Positions 10,638 through 21,479 of a DNA stretch of 64,000 nucleotides are shown here, one piece after another. Source of the stretch: Sarcophilus harrisii (taxonomy: Eukaryota; Chordata; Mammalia; Dasyuromorphia; Dasyuridae); assembly GCF_902635505.1 (NCBI RefSeq), contig NC_045432.1, positions 6,693,275 through 6,757,274 on the forward strand, written 5' to 3'. Position 1 is the first letter of the stretch, and each line of letters begins with the position of its first letter. Both the position numbers and the translations under genes were made by a program. Under the pieces are notes generated by a model that was not told the DNA's origin, searched no databases, and was given only the letters and a program-made list of their open reading frames with translations.

Positions 10638-12056
10638 ATGCCGAAGGCGGAGGAGCCGCAGCTGTCGCTGGAGGACTGGCTCCAGAACAAGGGCCAGAGC
10701 CCCTGGGAGCCTGGCTACTTTAAGACGGAGAGCCCGGCCACGGCAGCCAGGGAGGCCTTCGCCAAGTTCTGCGCCGAAGCCAAGCCCAGCAAGAGCGAGC
10801 GGGAGGCCAGCGCCGCTTGGGCCCTGTGGCAGGCCTGTCTGGACACCACGGAGCTGCTGGCCCAGCGGAAGGAGGAGTGCGACTGCAAAGAAGCCCAGGT
10901 CCTGGAGCTGAAGTACAAATGCGAGCAGCTGAGGCGGGAGAAGCAGCTCATGGAGGAGGCCTGGGAGGCCGAAAGGTTGCGCGGCGGCCATCCGGCCGCG
11001 GGGGGCCCGGAGGCCGCGGCGGGCCCGGGGTGCTCCCGCAGCCAGGCCAAGTACGCCGAGCTGCAGGAGCACAGCGTGGAGCTGGAGGCCGAGAGGGTGC
11101 AGTGGCACACGCAGAGGCGGGAGCTCAACGACGAGCTGAGCAAGATGAGGCAGGACCTGGAGGAGGGCCAGCTCCGCTTGACAGCCCTCCTGCAGGCCAA
11201 CCGCGAGGACCGGGAGACCTGCCGCCAGCTGCAGGAGAGCTACGCGCGGTGCCAGCTCGAGATCGAGAGGCTGCGGAAGCAGTCCAAAGAGCAGCAGGCC
11301 CTGGTCGCCGCCCAGCTCCGGCCCCGGCCCCTGGCCGAGGGGGAGCCGCGGGCCGAGGGGGAGCCGCGGGCCGAGGGGGAGCCGCGGGCCGAGGGGGAGC
11401 CGCGGGCCGAGGGGGAGCCGCGGGCCGAGGAGGGGCCGCGGGCCGAGGAGGGGTCGCGGGCCGAGGGGGAGCCGGAGCCCCAGCCGCTGCTCCAGACCCC
11501 GCCCCCGCCCCCGCCCCCGCTCCCGCCTTGGCCGATCTACGCCGCCCCTCAGAGCTACGGCCCGGTCGCGGGACCCAGGTTCGAGCAGCCCTGGCCCTGG
11601 GCGCCTCAGCCCCCCAGCCAGGGGCCTCGGATCTGGGGCCCTCCGTGGGGCCCGCTCCGCTGGAGGAGCTCGGCCAGCTGGAGGAGGGTGTGCCAGGCTT
11701 GCGGCGCCTGGGGGCGGGCGGAGAGGAGAGGCGGGCCTTGGGACTGCCTCCCCCCGTGCGGGGGCGCGCCGGCTCCCCAGCGCCTCACCTTCGCCCGGTA
11801 CGCAGGCTACTTCCCCATGAGAGCCCCGAGCATGCTGGAGCCCCACGGGATGTGGGGCCCCGCCGAGGCTCCCTGGAGAAGCCTCCGGAGGCGTGGGCCC
11901 TACCGCGGCGGGCCCTGGAAGCGAAGCCACGGCTCCGGGCCCGCTCCCGGCTCCTGGCAGTGCCCCCAGTGCGGAGTCATCAACTACGCCCACAGGCTCG
12001 ACTGCTACAGGTGCCACACCCCGAGGGGGGAGAGCGAGCTGGCCAGCCCCCCGTAG
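10638..12056 (+). CDS. TEX13-family-like protein, coiled coil plus RanBP2 zinc finger
   Basis: A 472-residue uninterrupted frame from the first in-frame ATG; the frame is open further upstream to an apparent splice acceptor. Residues about 10-75 can be aligned with the TEX13 N-terminal domain (a GYF and a REAFAKF...EASAAWAL stretch at matching spacing). Coiled coils are likely at 72-114 and 135-225. An AEGEPR repeat (233-280) and a proline-rich linker follow. The C-terminus has a RanBP2-type finger, W440, C442, C445, N449, C456, C459, the same place TEX13 proteins carry theirs. An extra CX2C-X14-CX3C cluster lies at C352-C374. TEX13 genes are X-linked and testis-expressed in human; the RNA-binding role of this finger type is family knowledge. 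Direct orthology is uncertain, and it could be another RanBP2-finger coiled-coil protein. Confidence 0.65.
   Translation: MPKAEEPQLSLEDWLQNKGQSPWEPGYFKTESPATAAREAFAKFCAEAKPSKSEREASAAWALWQACLDTTELLAQRKEECDCKEAQVLELKYKCEQLRREKQLMEEAWEAERLRGGHPAAGGPEAAAGPGCSRSQAKYAELQEHSVELEAERVQWHTQRRELNDELSKMRQDLEEGQLRLTALLQANREDRETCRQLQESYARCQLEIERLRKQSKEQQALVAAQLRPRPLAEGEPRAEGEPRAEGEPRAEGEPRAEGEPRAEEGPRAEEGSRAEGEPEPQPLLQTPPPPPPPLPPWPIYAAPQSYGPVAGPRFEQPWPWAPQPPSQGPRIWGPPWGPLRWRSSASWRRVCQACGAWGRAERRGGPWDCLPPCGGAPAPQRLTFARYAGYFPMRAPSMLEPHGMWGPAEAPWRSLRRRGPYRGGPWKRSHGSGPAPGSWQCPQCGVINYAHRLDCYRCHTPRGESELASPP
11334..11477 (+). repeat. In-frame 18-bp coding minisatellite (AEGEPR x8)
   Basis: Eight consecutive 18-bp units encode five AEGEPR copies, then AEEGPR, AEEGSR and AEGEPE. 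The unit length is a multiple of three, so copy-number change would keep the frame. The near-identity of the first units suggests recent expansion, and the linker length is probably polymorphic. Confidence 0.9.
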
Positions 12057-12437
12057 GAGCCCAAAGGAGCCGGAGGCCGCGACCGGGGGCGCCCGCCGGC
12101 GGTCCCGGGTCCCGGCTCTCCCTGAGAGCCGAAAAACGTGCCAACCCCCCCCCCCCCCCCGCCCCTCCCCCGACGCAAACGTCCGCCGCTTGCCCGGGGC
12201 ATTCATTAGGTCTTTAGCCTTTTAATCATTCCAATTTCCAAACTGTTGGGCAGGATGTTGTTCTCTTTTGTTTTGAAGGGTTTTTTTTCCCTACAGAGCC
12301 CACCCGCAATCCACAGCCCAGGAGAAAAGGGGATGCCCCAAGAGAATCTGAGTGAGCCTCGGCAGGCAGCGGCGCGCCAAATGAATCCCGGCCGCTGCTG
12401 GGCGTCCGTAGTGACCGGGAGGCCATTTGGCCCCCGG

Positions 12438-12443
12438 AATAAA
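12438..12443 (+). promoter_or_regulatory. Candidate polyadenylation signal of the TEX13-like gene
   Basis: AATAAA lies 382 bp past the stop codon, within GC-rich sequence that then returns to ordinary composition. It is the first canonical signal after the stop on this strand. Confidence 0.5.
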
Positions 12444-12459
12444 GGGATCGGGCCGGAGT

Positions 12460-13690
12460 TCTCCGGCTTTGCTCCTCAGGAGATTGCATTGGGATCTGAT
12501 TGATGCTGCTGAGATCTTTGGGGAGAATTAGCTCCTGATTCCTGACTCACGTGGGGTCCAAGCCCACTTCTTAATCCAGTCCTGCACGGATGCATCCTAC
12601 GATGCTTTTATTTTACGTGGAGTTTTTCTCACGTGGAGGCTGGTTTTTTTATTGGGGCCCCAAATCCCAGAAATCTGAAAGCACCGCTGCTGCCTTCCCA
12701 GTATTTTGCGTGCTTGGCAGCTTCTGAACAAGGACTGAAAGCGGCAGCCACAGTTCAATAGCTCTGAAGGGTGACTGAGCTTCCCGCCGGAGCAAGACAG
12801 CTGCAAACTAACGGCAGTCGTCTGCCTCCTCGGGGTCGGGCACCTTTTCTTGACCCAAGGTGCATAGATCAGCCTCATTCCCGGGGCGTGTGGTCCTGCA
12901 GACAGGGATCTAACTGTGTGCACTTGGGACCTTTGTGACTGCCCAACCCCCAGCCTGAAGCGCTTGAGTGAAAAATGACCCAAAGCTTAGGGTTTGCTCA
13001 TGTCTGAATTCTTCCCACAAGGGGTGAGTAGAAAGATATTCCATGAATTTCCTTCTTTCCCACAAAATATATGCTTGCGACAAGATACTGTGTAAGATAC
13101 ACAAGACTGCAGATTATCAAAGGCTGAAGAAGCAGGAGGAACATAGAGCAATTCTTATCGGCTCCTGAGAGAATAATAAAACAGGAGCACATTGAGTGTT
13201 TTGCAGAACTAGTGAACTGACATTTCATCTTTATCTCAGCTCTGGACTGTTCAACAACTCCCTCTATAGATGGGTGGTCTCAGGTGTCGTGGCAAACCAG
13301 GCCAGAAAGCTGGGCCGATACTCAGGCCAGTGGTCATCTTCTCTAAGAAGCCCCAGTGTCATTGCCAGGGGACTCCCCAACTCAGAAGGTAGCCTCCAAG
13401 GCTGGAAATAAACTTCTCGGGATCTCCCCTTAACCATCACAGCAGACAGGGTAGTGGGGCTTTGAGATCTAGACTCAAACTGGCCCAAACTAACACTCAG
13501 CCTGCCTGAGAAAAATTCTGGAAAGGAGGCCTTTCCCTATCCCTCACCGTCTTGAAGCGAGTGAGGAAGGAAGAAAGGATCACTGAGGGTCGTGTCATCA
13601 GTCCCAAGCACCCCTCCGTTTACCGGAGAAACGCAAGTGCCATTAGGAGTGGCTAAGGATGCTCCCACAGGACTATCCACCTGAATGCTC
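12460..13690. other. No gene recognised
   Basis: Mixed single-copy sequence. A GGAAATAAACTTCTCGG phrase near 13,404 looks LTR-like, but I cannot define ends and do not call an element. Confidence 0.4.
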
Positions 13691-14335
13691 CATGGGGTGC
13701 AACCTTTCTACTTAAATGTAATGAGAATAAGTTTTAATACCTTAACAAGATAGTTTATCAGCTTGGTTTATTACATGTTGCTTTAAACTTCCATTTTTGC
13801 GATGGAGCCGTTTGGATTAAGTGATTTTTTTAGTAAGACAATCAATGATGTAGACGTAGCTATGACGTAGAAAAAACTTAGATGATTTTTTATTTTTTTC
13901 ATAAAACCAACTCTTAGTTTTATTTATTAGTTCAGGAGTTTTTTTAACTTTCAATATTATTAATTTCTTTTAATTTTAGAATTTCAAGCTTAGTATTTGA
14001 TGGGGGGGGGGGGGTTAATTTGGTCTTTTTCTAGCTTTTGGATAATTTTTGACCAATTGATCAACGCGTTGACCCTGCGATGAGTCAGAGCACCAGTGAA
14101 AAAAACAAACTTTTGACAGTGATTTTGAAATCAAATACAATCAAGTGGTAACTCAGGAACACCTAAAGTCAAAAGAGTATAAGAAATGTACCCGAGGCCC
14201 CAGTCTGTTGCCAGGGTGTCCCTAGGGATGGTCTCCAGCTTGGACAGAGTCTGGCATGAAAGAATCAGACTCTCTAAGATGGGAGGTTGGCGTGCGTGGC
14301 TGAATAAAGTTTGATTACATGCACTGAAAACTAAG
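13690..14335 (+). mobile_element. Possible old LTR remnant (fossil)
   Basis: An AT-rich first part followed by a GC-richer block and TGAATAAAGTTTGATTAC near 14,300 gives a U3/R-like composition change with a polyadenylation signal. No TG...CA ends or target duplication could be fixed. Family unknown. Confidence 0.25.
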
Positions 14336-14560
14336 TTTTAGAGAAAGAGGACATCCCTGATGTAAGGATTTGTGGAGATGGGAGGGCCACATATGATGTA
14401 TGTTTTCAGATTTTTTTCAATGTATTGATCAATTGTGATTTTTTTCCACTGGAAAAAATGCCATGTGGGATATAATATTAGTATAATCTGGGAGGGGGGA
14501 GGGATTAAGGGTATAGTGATGTAAGTGATTGAAGGATACATTAATAAAAATTGATTTTAG
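14336..14560 (+). mobile_element. Retroposon 3' tail, family uncertain
   Basis: Contains TTTTCAATGTATTGATCAAT, TGGGAGGGGGGAGGG and a terminal TTAATAAAAATTGATTTTAG. The layout (G-rich block, then AATAAA-like end) resembles a LINE 3' UTR, but I cannot name it. Confidence 0.4.
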
Positions 14561-14689
14561 AAATACTCTGATGCAGCAGTGACTATCTTGATCTCCGTTG
14601 CCTGAAAGCGAGGCCTATTGCGTGTCATGTCTCTCTCAGAATGCTCATTAAGAGGGCTGAGGAGTGTCCGATCTCTGCCACTTGGTTCA

Positions 14690-14860
14690 AGCCTTCACCA
14701 AATGTGTTCCCTCAATTTTTAAAAGTTCTCCCCAGTTACATGTCAACCTTTTCTGGGGGTTATACATGCACATTCATACTTGACATATTTACATATGAAT
14801 CATGTTGGGAAGAGAAAAATCAGAACAAAAGGGGAAAACTACAAGAAAAAACCAGAAGTG
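14690..14860 (-). mobile_element. L1 3' fragment, reverse orientation
   Basis: Shares CATATGAATCATGTTGGGA, GAAAAATCAGAACAAAAGGG and AAAACTACAAGAAA with the reverse-oriented L1 end at 4,985-5,430. Diverged and short. Confidence 0.5.
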
Positions 14861-14869
14861 TTCCCCCAA

Positions 14870-15610
14870 TTTCCAGGCTACCTGCAGTCCTGGTCCCACG
14901 TAATCATTTCCCACTGAGATTAGGTTTTACTTCAACATTCACTCTGTAATACCCCTCTCCCCCTTACACCATCAATCCCCAGGCAGAGGAGAGGGATCAG
15001 GTTCCCAGCTTCACTCAGTTCCTCCTCTGGACCTGGATACCTGCTACCTCGTGGGTTGACAGCATCATCTGGCCAGGAATTCTACCTTCCAAAGCATCAT
15101 GGCTCTGGCATCCAAGTCCAGGGAGTCCAATGCCTGCACCCACAACTAAAATGGACAAATGAAACAGACCCAAACCCCAAGCCCAATTCTCAGGGGCATG
15201 GAGGCTAAAAGGGAAAAGGGGAAGACAGCCCTTCTCTCACAGGCAGCTCAGTGAATGGCGCTTCTGATTGAAGTGAATCGGGCCCTTTACCCTCAGTGCC
15301 TACCAGAAAAGGAGAGATTCTTCCAACCTCATAGTTTTAAAGATGCAGCCTGCTTTAGCTATGCTGTCATTGGAGAAGCTGCTCCCACCTGCATGGAGAG
15401 GAATACAGAATGGTTTTTTTCCCCCAGAAATAAATTATCTGCTATTTCCCCCCAAGCTACCTCTATCTTAGGGCATGTGCATAGTCCAGTTACATCGATT
15501 ATTGTATTTCGATGTTTTCCTTAATAGCCCTAAGAAGGGAGCCATAAGTTTTGTCAGACTATGTTCTAAAGCCCCTAGCGATCTAATTGCCAGACTGGAT
15601 CATCTGGTCA
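14870..15610. other. No gene or element recognised
   Basis: Single-copy-looking sequence with only short open frames. Confidence 0.4.
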
Positions 15611-15611
15611 C

Positions 15612-15855
15612 CTGGCAGCTAGGTGGGCCTGGAATCAAGAACACCCGAGTTCAAATCCAGCCTCAGTCAGCTACTAGCTGAGTGACCCTGGGCAAGCCAC
15701 TTTTACCCCATCTGCTGCAATTCCTTAAGGTAAAATGGGGCTAACATAAACACCGGCTTCCCAGGGTTATTACAAAGATCGAATGAGATACCACTGTATT
15801 TCTAAGGTGCTTAGCACAGGGCCTGACACACAGTAGGCCCTTAATGAGAACCTTT
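15612..15855 (+). mobile_element. CORE-SINE, full length, old
   Basis: GGCAGCTAGGTGGGCCTGG head, GAGTTCAAATCCAGCCTCAG, GTGACCCTGGGCAAGCCAC, then the conserved core and L2-like end CCAGGGTTATTACAAAGATC ... GCACAGGGCCTGACACACAG. Forward orientation. Confidence 0.8.
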
Positions 15856-16099
15856 GTTTCTTTTTTCCTTTTCTCATGCTCACATTTGTTGATCTCTCCA
15901 CTTGCCTAATCTTTCCACTTGCATATTCTCTCCTCTCAAAGTTTTCAGACTTGTGCAACTTATCTTAAAGCTAATGCCTAAAGAACCCTGAAGAGAGTGA
16001 ACCTTTCATCTCTCTCACACTAATTAAGTTTCACTAAGTAGGCCCTCTCCTTGTGGGAGAGTTCCTTCAATCTTTATTGTCTGATACATGGAAAGACAG

Positions 16100-16306
16100 A
16101 TATTCTGGGACATTTCTAGTTAATATAGTCTCATATACATCTAGCCTGATCTATATAGGCTGTATATCATCTGATATATGTGTGTGTATATATATATATA
16201 TAGTCTGTGTACATATATAGTGTGTGGCATATATAAACATATGTAGTTACATACACACAGAGCCTATGTGTAGTCTTATATGTATAGTTTGATATGTGTG
16301 TGTATG

Positions 16307-16368
<62 letters not shown>

Positions 16369-16540
16369 CAGAGACAGAGACAGAATCATCTATGGTTAGG
16401 GTTATATATATCTATATGTGTATGTGTGTGTGTGTCTACAGTTTCATAGGTATATATAATCTGTTCTATGTCTGATATATAGGGGCTGAGAGCTGTAGTC
16501 TAATACATAGTGTGATGGGTGTATATATAGTCAGATAGAT

Positions 16541-16578
<38 letters not shown>

Positions 16579-16875
16579 TCTAATATCTACTCTGATATGT
16601 GCATATAATCTGACACACACACATAGTCTGGTATATGTGAGCTGATATATGTAATCTAATATAGTCTGATATGCATATATACTATGTGATAGTATGAATA
16701 CATGTAGTCTGATATATATGCCTATATATACTTATAACCAAATAGATATATAAACACAGACACTGTTATATATGGGCTGATATATGGAGTCTAATAGATA
16801 TACATACACATAAATATATATATATATATACTTATATCAGAGACTACATATATTAGCTGTACACATGCATACTAG

Positions 16876-16919
<44 letters not shown>

Positions 16920-17294
16920 TATCAGACTATATTAGATACACATATTATCCTATGTATGTGGCCTAGTATATATAGTTTGAGATGTATCTTATGTTTATAT
17001 ATATATATATATATATATAGTATATATATGAGTATATATTATGTTATATGTACATGCATATGTGTACACACATGTATGTGTGTAGTCTGATATACATGGA
17101 CTGATAAATGTAGTCTAATATGGATATATAGGTATATATGTTAATATGTATACGCAAACATATATACAGAAAGAGAGAATCTGATATGTATAGGCAGATA
17201 TGTATATTCTAATTATAGTCTAAAATGCATTTTATACAGTATATATGATACATACATATACATGTATATTTTGTATGTGTGGTTTAACATAAAG

Positions 17295-17340
<46 letters not shown>

Positions 17341-17841
17341 AGTCTAGTGTGTGGATATGTGTATATATAGGCTGACATATGTAGTCATATATAGTCTGTT
17401 ATATATGGCATGTAGGTAGTGTAATATATAGACTGTGCATATATAGTCTGATGTATACAAATATAGTTTGATATAGATAGTGTACAATATGTATAAACAG
17501 TTATAGTCATATGCATAAATACATATACACACAAGCTGATAGATGTCATCTAATATGGTGTTTGATACATGAAAGTCATCTATGGTTACAAGTATGGTTG
17601 TGTGCATGTAGTCTTATATACATATATAGTCTGTGTGTGTATGTATATAATCCTATATATGGACTGCTAAATGTAGTCTAATATAGAGTATGATATATGT
17701 ATATATTGTCAGATATAGTCTTACATATATGTATTCTAATATATAATTTGATATGGGGGTAGAGCAATAGCTACAGTCTGATATGTATAAATATATGACT
17801 CATAAATACACAGACTTATATATGTAGTCTAATATGTTTGT

Positions 17842-17873
<32 letters not shown>

Positions 17874-18645
17874 ATAATCTCCTAGGGTGAGTCATATATG
17901 TGTGTACAGCCTCACATATAGTCTGATGTGTGTATGTATATAGTGATACATATGGGCTGATATATATAGTCTAATACATAGTCTGTGTGTATATGTGTCA
18001 GAGAGATACTGTATGATATACATGTAGTTAAATATATAATCTGAGATGTATATATCTATAGTCTGATATATATGTGTGTGTGTTATGTATGTGTATGTGT
18101 GTATATATATATATATATATCTTGACCTTTGCAGTATAATATGCAGTCTGGTATGTGTGATATATTCATACATATATAGACTGATATGTGTGTATGTATG
18201 TATAGAGATAGAGATAAATATGGGCTGGTATATGTAATCTAATATATATATCCTGCTATATGTACAGTGTGCTATATGATTCTATAATCAGATGTTTATG
18301 TGTTTATGTCTGTATGTATGTGTATATAGTCTGCTGTATATGGGCAGATATATGTAGTCTCATAAAGACAGAGTGATATGTAAATATACATAGGATGATC
18401 TCGAGAGACTGATATGTGTATGCATACATGTATATATACAGAGAGAATTTGATCTGTACAGGCTGATATATGTATTGTGATTATGTAGTATAACATGATT
18501 TTATATATGATACATATAAGTATATATGTATTATATAGGTGGTTTACTATATAATTCGCTATTTGCATATATAGTCTAATATATACATACACGTATGTGT
18601 ACACACACACACACATTAAAGAGAGAGAGAGAGAGCCAGAGAGCC
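16100..18645. repeat. AT-rich TA/TG satellite with 'agtctgatat' motif
   Basis: About 2.5 kb of degenerate tandem sequence built on TAGTCTGATATAT, GGGCTGATATATGTAG and GTCTAATATA, mixed with long (TA)n, (TG)n and an (AG)/(CAGAGA) stretch at about 16,325-16,385. The 'gggctgatatatgtagtc' phrase recurs at about 16,770, 17,095, 17,663, 17,810, 17,950, 18,222, 18,338 and 18,462, many intervals being about 110-150 bp or twice that. Open frames here (Tyr/Ile/His-rich) are artefacts of the repeat. Confidence 0.85.
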
Positions 18646-18649
18646 AGGG

Positions 18650-19070
18650 AGTGTCTGAAGTGTAACATACCTGTAGTGTGACATATATTGTTTGATGCGT
18701 TTGTGTGCATTGTGGCCCACATTCGCCCGATTTCTTTTGCTATTGACTTGGCATCTGGTGTCATATAAGTGCTTTGACTATTTGCTACGTATGTGCTGTG
18801 TAACTGATATTTAGTGACTTTAAAACCTTAGCTATAAAACTTGTCTCCTCTTCACTTTTCCCCCAAGGAAAGCGCAGTCAGATCTCTCCCACAGGCCCAA
18901 GGCGTGGATCTCCACCAGCCAAAAGTGAGTCTGGTGCCAATGGACTTTGGGGCGTGGCTAAACCTCTCAAGGTCAGGGACAGCAGCTCCTGCCTATTATG
19001 CGGCTCACAACTCCTTCATCCCGGATCACCTTGTCAACATTTGCCCTTCTAGGGCACCCTCCCTCCTCTG
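18650..19070. other. No gene recognised
   Basis: Transition from the AT-rich satellite to L2-derived sequence, with nothing that I can assign. Confidence 0.4.
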
Positions 19071-19074
19071 ACCT

Positions 19075-20300
19075 TCTGACCTTGCCACCTCCACCCCAGT
19101 ACCACTGGCTTTTGTCACCTGACCCCCGGACCACTGCCACAGATGCTGATGGGCCAGTCGGCCCGCTTCAGGTCTCCCCCACCCCAGTCTAGTTCCTCAT
19201 TTATTTCCTTGCCGAAGGATCTTCCTAAAGCACAGATGTGACCGTGTCTCTGTCACACACATCCCCTACATGATAAATTCCCGTGCCTATGGACTTCGGG
19301 ATCTAATATCAAAGCCTGTGCTGATGTTCAAAGTCATGTGAAGCCACCACTTCTCCCACCATTTTCAGTCGCTTCTATTTTCTACCCCTCATCCCAGTTC
19401 CATAGGCTGCTTGATGCTCTTCACCCACAACCCTCTCTGACTCCACACTTTTTCAGGCCTGAAATTTTCTCAATTTTCATTTCTGGCCCTTGGCTTGATC
19501 ATTTTGTACAGGGACCCTTTCCCGATGTTCATTCTGGTCTCTTTCCTTGAGTTCTTACCGCCAGTTAATATCATAGCTATTGTTTGTACACAGTTGGTTG
19601 TGCATGTTGCCTCTTCCACTGGACTGTGGGGTCCTGGAGAGCAAGAAGGGTCATTTGCATTTCTGTATATGCCCAGTGTCCAACATAGTGCCTGGGACAT
19701 GGGCACTAATGGCACAGACTTAACTGTGCCTTTTGTGTATCGTCTTTCCATATTAAAAGCAAGCTCCTGCGGGAGAGTATTTGCATCTTCAGCGCTCAGC
19801 AAAACCCACCCTTGGAAAATGTTCCTTCTTTGCTGTGGGAGACAATAGCTACTAAAAAGTCCTCCCTTTTCTTCTCAGCTGCTTCATCATCCAGATCAGT
19901 CCTCTAAAGTGCAGGAGTTCCCCAAGGCTGCATTCTGGGTCCTCCTTTCTCTCTCCCACACTTACTTGATGATGGCCTCAGACCTCCATGGGCTTACTGA
20001 ATGACCTTCTCTACGCAGACCACTCCCAGATCTAGATAGCCTGCCCTGACCTCTGCCTAGAGTATCAGTCTAATATCGCTAACTGCCTATTGGCTATTTC
20101 CACCCGGATATTCCAGAGGCATCTCCCACTCAAGTCCAAACAGAAGCCATTATCTTTCCCCATCAAAAAATAAAAACTAGAAACCCCAAGCCCTCTCCTA
20201 AACTTTCCTCTTCAAGTCTCCACTGTTTCTGGAAGGCTGTCCAAGCTCATGGCTGTTGTTTCCCAGCTGGTGTCCTAAACAACCTGGGCAAATTGGAAAA
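19075..20300 (+). mobile_element. L2 LINE fragments
   Basis: 19,200-19,710 resembles the L2 3' region (CTTCCTAAAGCACAGATGTG, then a 'gactgtggggtcctggagag' tail). 19,900-20,260 resembles the C-terminal reverse-transcriptase part (CCCCAAGGCTGCATTCTGGG from 'GVPQGSVLG', and the 'ISIFP'-type CATTATCTTTCCCC). The order suggests two rearranged or separate copies. Ancient, with no open frame. Confidence 0.65.
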
Positions 20301-20639
20301 ATCCATTAGGAAAAAACCTCTACAAGCATTTTCCAGCCTAAGAAGCATTAACAGTTGTGGTCTTCAGAGTCAGTAATGGGCTAATCTTTTATATAGATAT
20401 AATATATAGTTACTATATTGTTTGACTCGGCACTTTTTTGTATACATGAATGTCTAAATGTTCCTTGGTCTTATCTGTGCCTACATATAGGAATAAAATC
20501 ACTAAATTAGAAATAAAAAAACCAACCACAACCTGGGACCCGAAGGGGCTCATCTTCTGACATCGTCGCTCTTATCCCCACAGTGCTGTGACAAGTGAGC
20601 ATCAAGACTTAGCCCTGCAAAGCTGGGATGAGTGCAATC

Positions 20640-21330
20640 GCTTGTCCCTGCAGTGTTGTCCTCGAGTGGTCGTGGCTCAGTAACTGGAGTGGCTTCTCAG
20701 CTTCCTCTTCAATGGTCTTCTTCAAATGATCACCTTTTGTCCGGTCTTCGCTATGAGCTGTCTTGGTCACGGCAGTATTTCGTTTCGGTGAGCTGTGCAA
20801 CCCTCCTCACCACTACTAGGCGATGATCTAGGAGCCACTCAGTTGCCAACTCTTGACATTGCTACGTCTAGGACATCTCTCAAGTTCAACTCCTTTCCTC
20901 TGCTCACGTAGACACCGTCTTAGTTTGGGCCCAGTCATTTCTGTTAGACTTTTGCGATGGTGATCTTTGAACTCCTGGTTCTTTGTCACTACTCCACGCG
21001 TGCTCAGCAGTCGGGCATTCCCCTCAATGGGATCCAGTTGCCCCCTCTAGGACGCCTGGTTTTTCAAGCCCCTCCCAATCTGATCCCTACCTAGTTTCCC
21101 CTCCCCATTACACACCACTTTCTTGCCAGCACTCTAAGGCCCTTCCCAGTTGGATTGAAGCCATCCCTTCTGATTTCCATCCCCCTGGTCTCTTCTGCCA
21201 TGGCACTGGTGGTCCCCAGGCTAGAGTGCTCTCCCTTCTTACCCAAATCTCTTTACCTTCTCCCCCATAGGATGCCCTTCTTGAGCTACCAGTTACTGTC
21301 TCTACTCACTGACCTTATATTAAACAAACT
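20640..21330 (+). mobile_element. L2 LINE 3' fragment (likely)
   Basis: 20,985-21,330 carries L2-like phrases such as CCCAATCTGATCCCTACC and CCATGGCACTGGTGGTCCCC, followed by 'gtgctctcccttcttaccc'. The part before 20,980 is not confidently assigned. Confidence 0.45.
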
Positions 21331-21479
21331 TCCTTTTTAATCCCTGCTGTCTACATGGGCCCTTTCCTTTGGTCAGGGATCTCAGAAGGTGTCTCCTGCT
21401 GGGATTGTTGAGGGCCAAGGGCAGTTTACTTCCTTTTAGCCATACTGGTTTGGCTCTAGCCAAACCCCATACAAGGGGG

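Noticed and set aside
10467-12206. 579-codon open frame on the minus strand opposite the TEX13-like gene
   Set aside because: Low-complexity Leu/Gly/Arg/Pro translation forced by GC content. The plus strand carries the coiled coil and a canonical zinc finger.
10817-12217. 466-codon plus-strand frame overlapping the TEX13-like gene
   Set aside because: Gly/Ala/Arg-rich shadow frame with no domain; same GC effect.
17344-18764. Several minus-strand Tyr/Ile/His-rich frames
   Set aside because: By-products of the TA/TG satellite.
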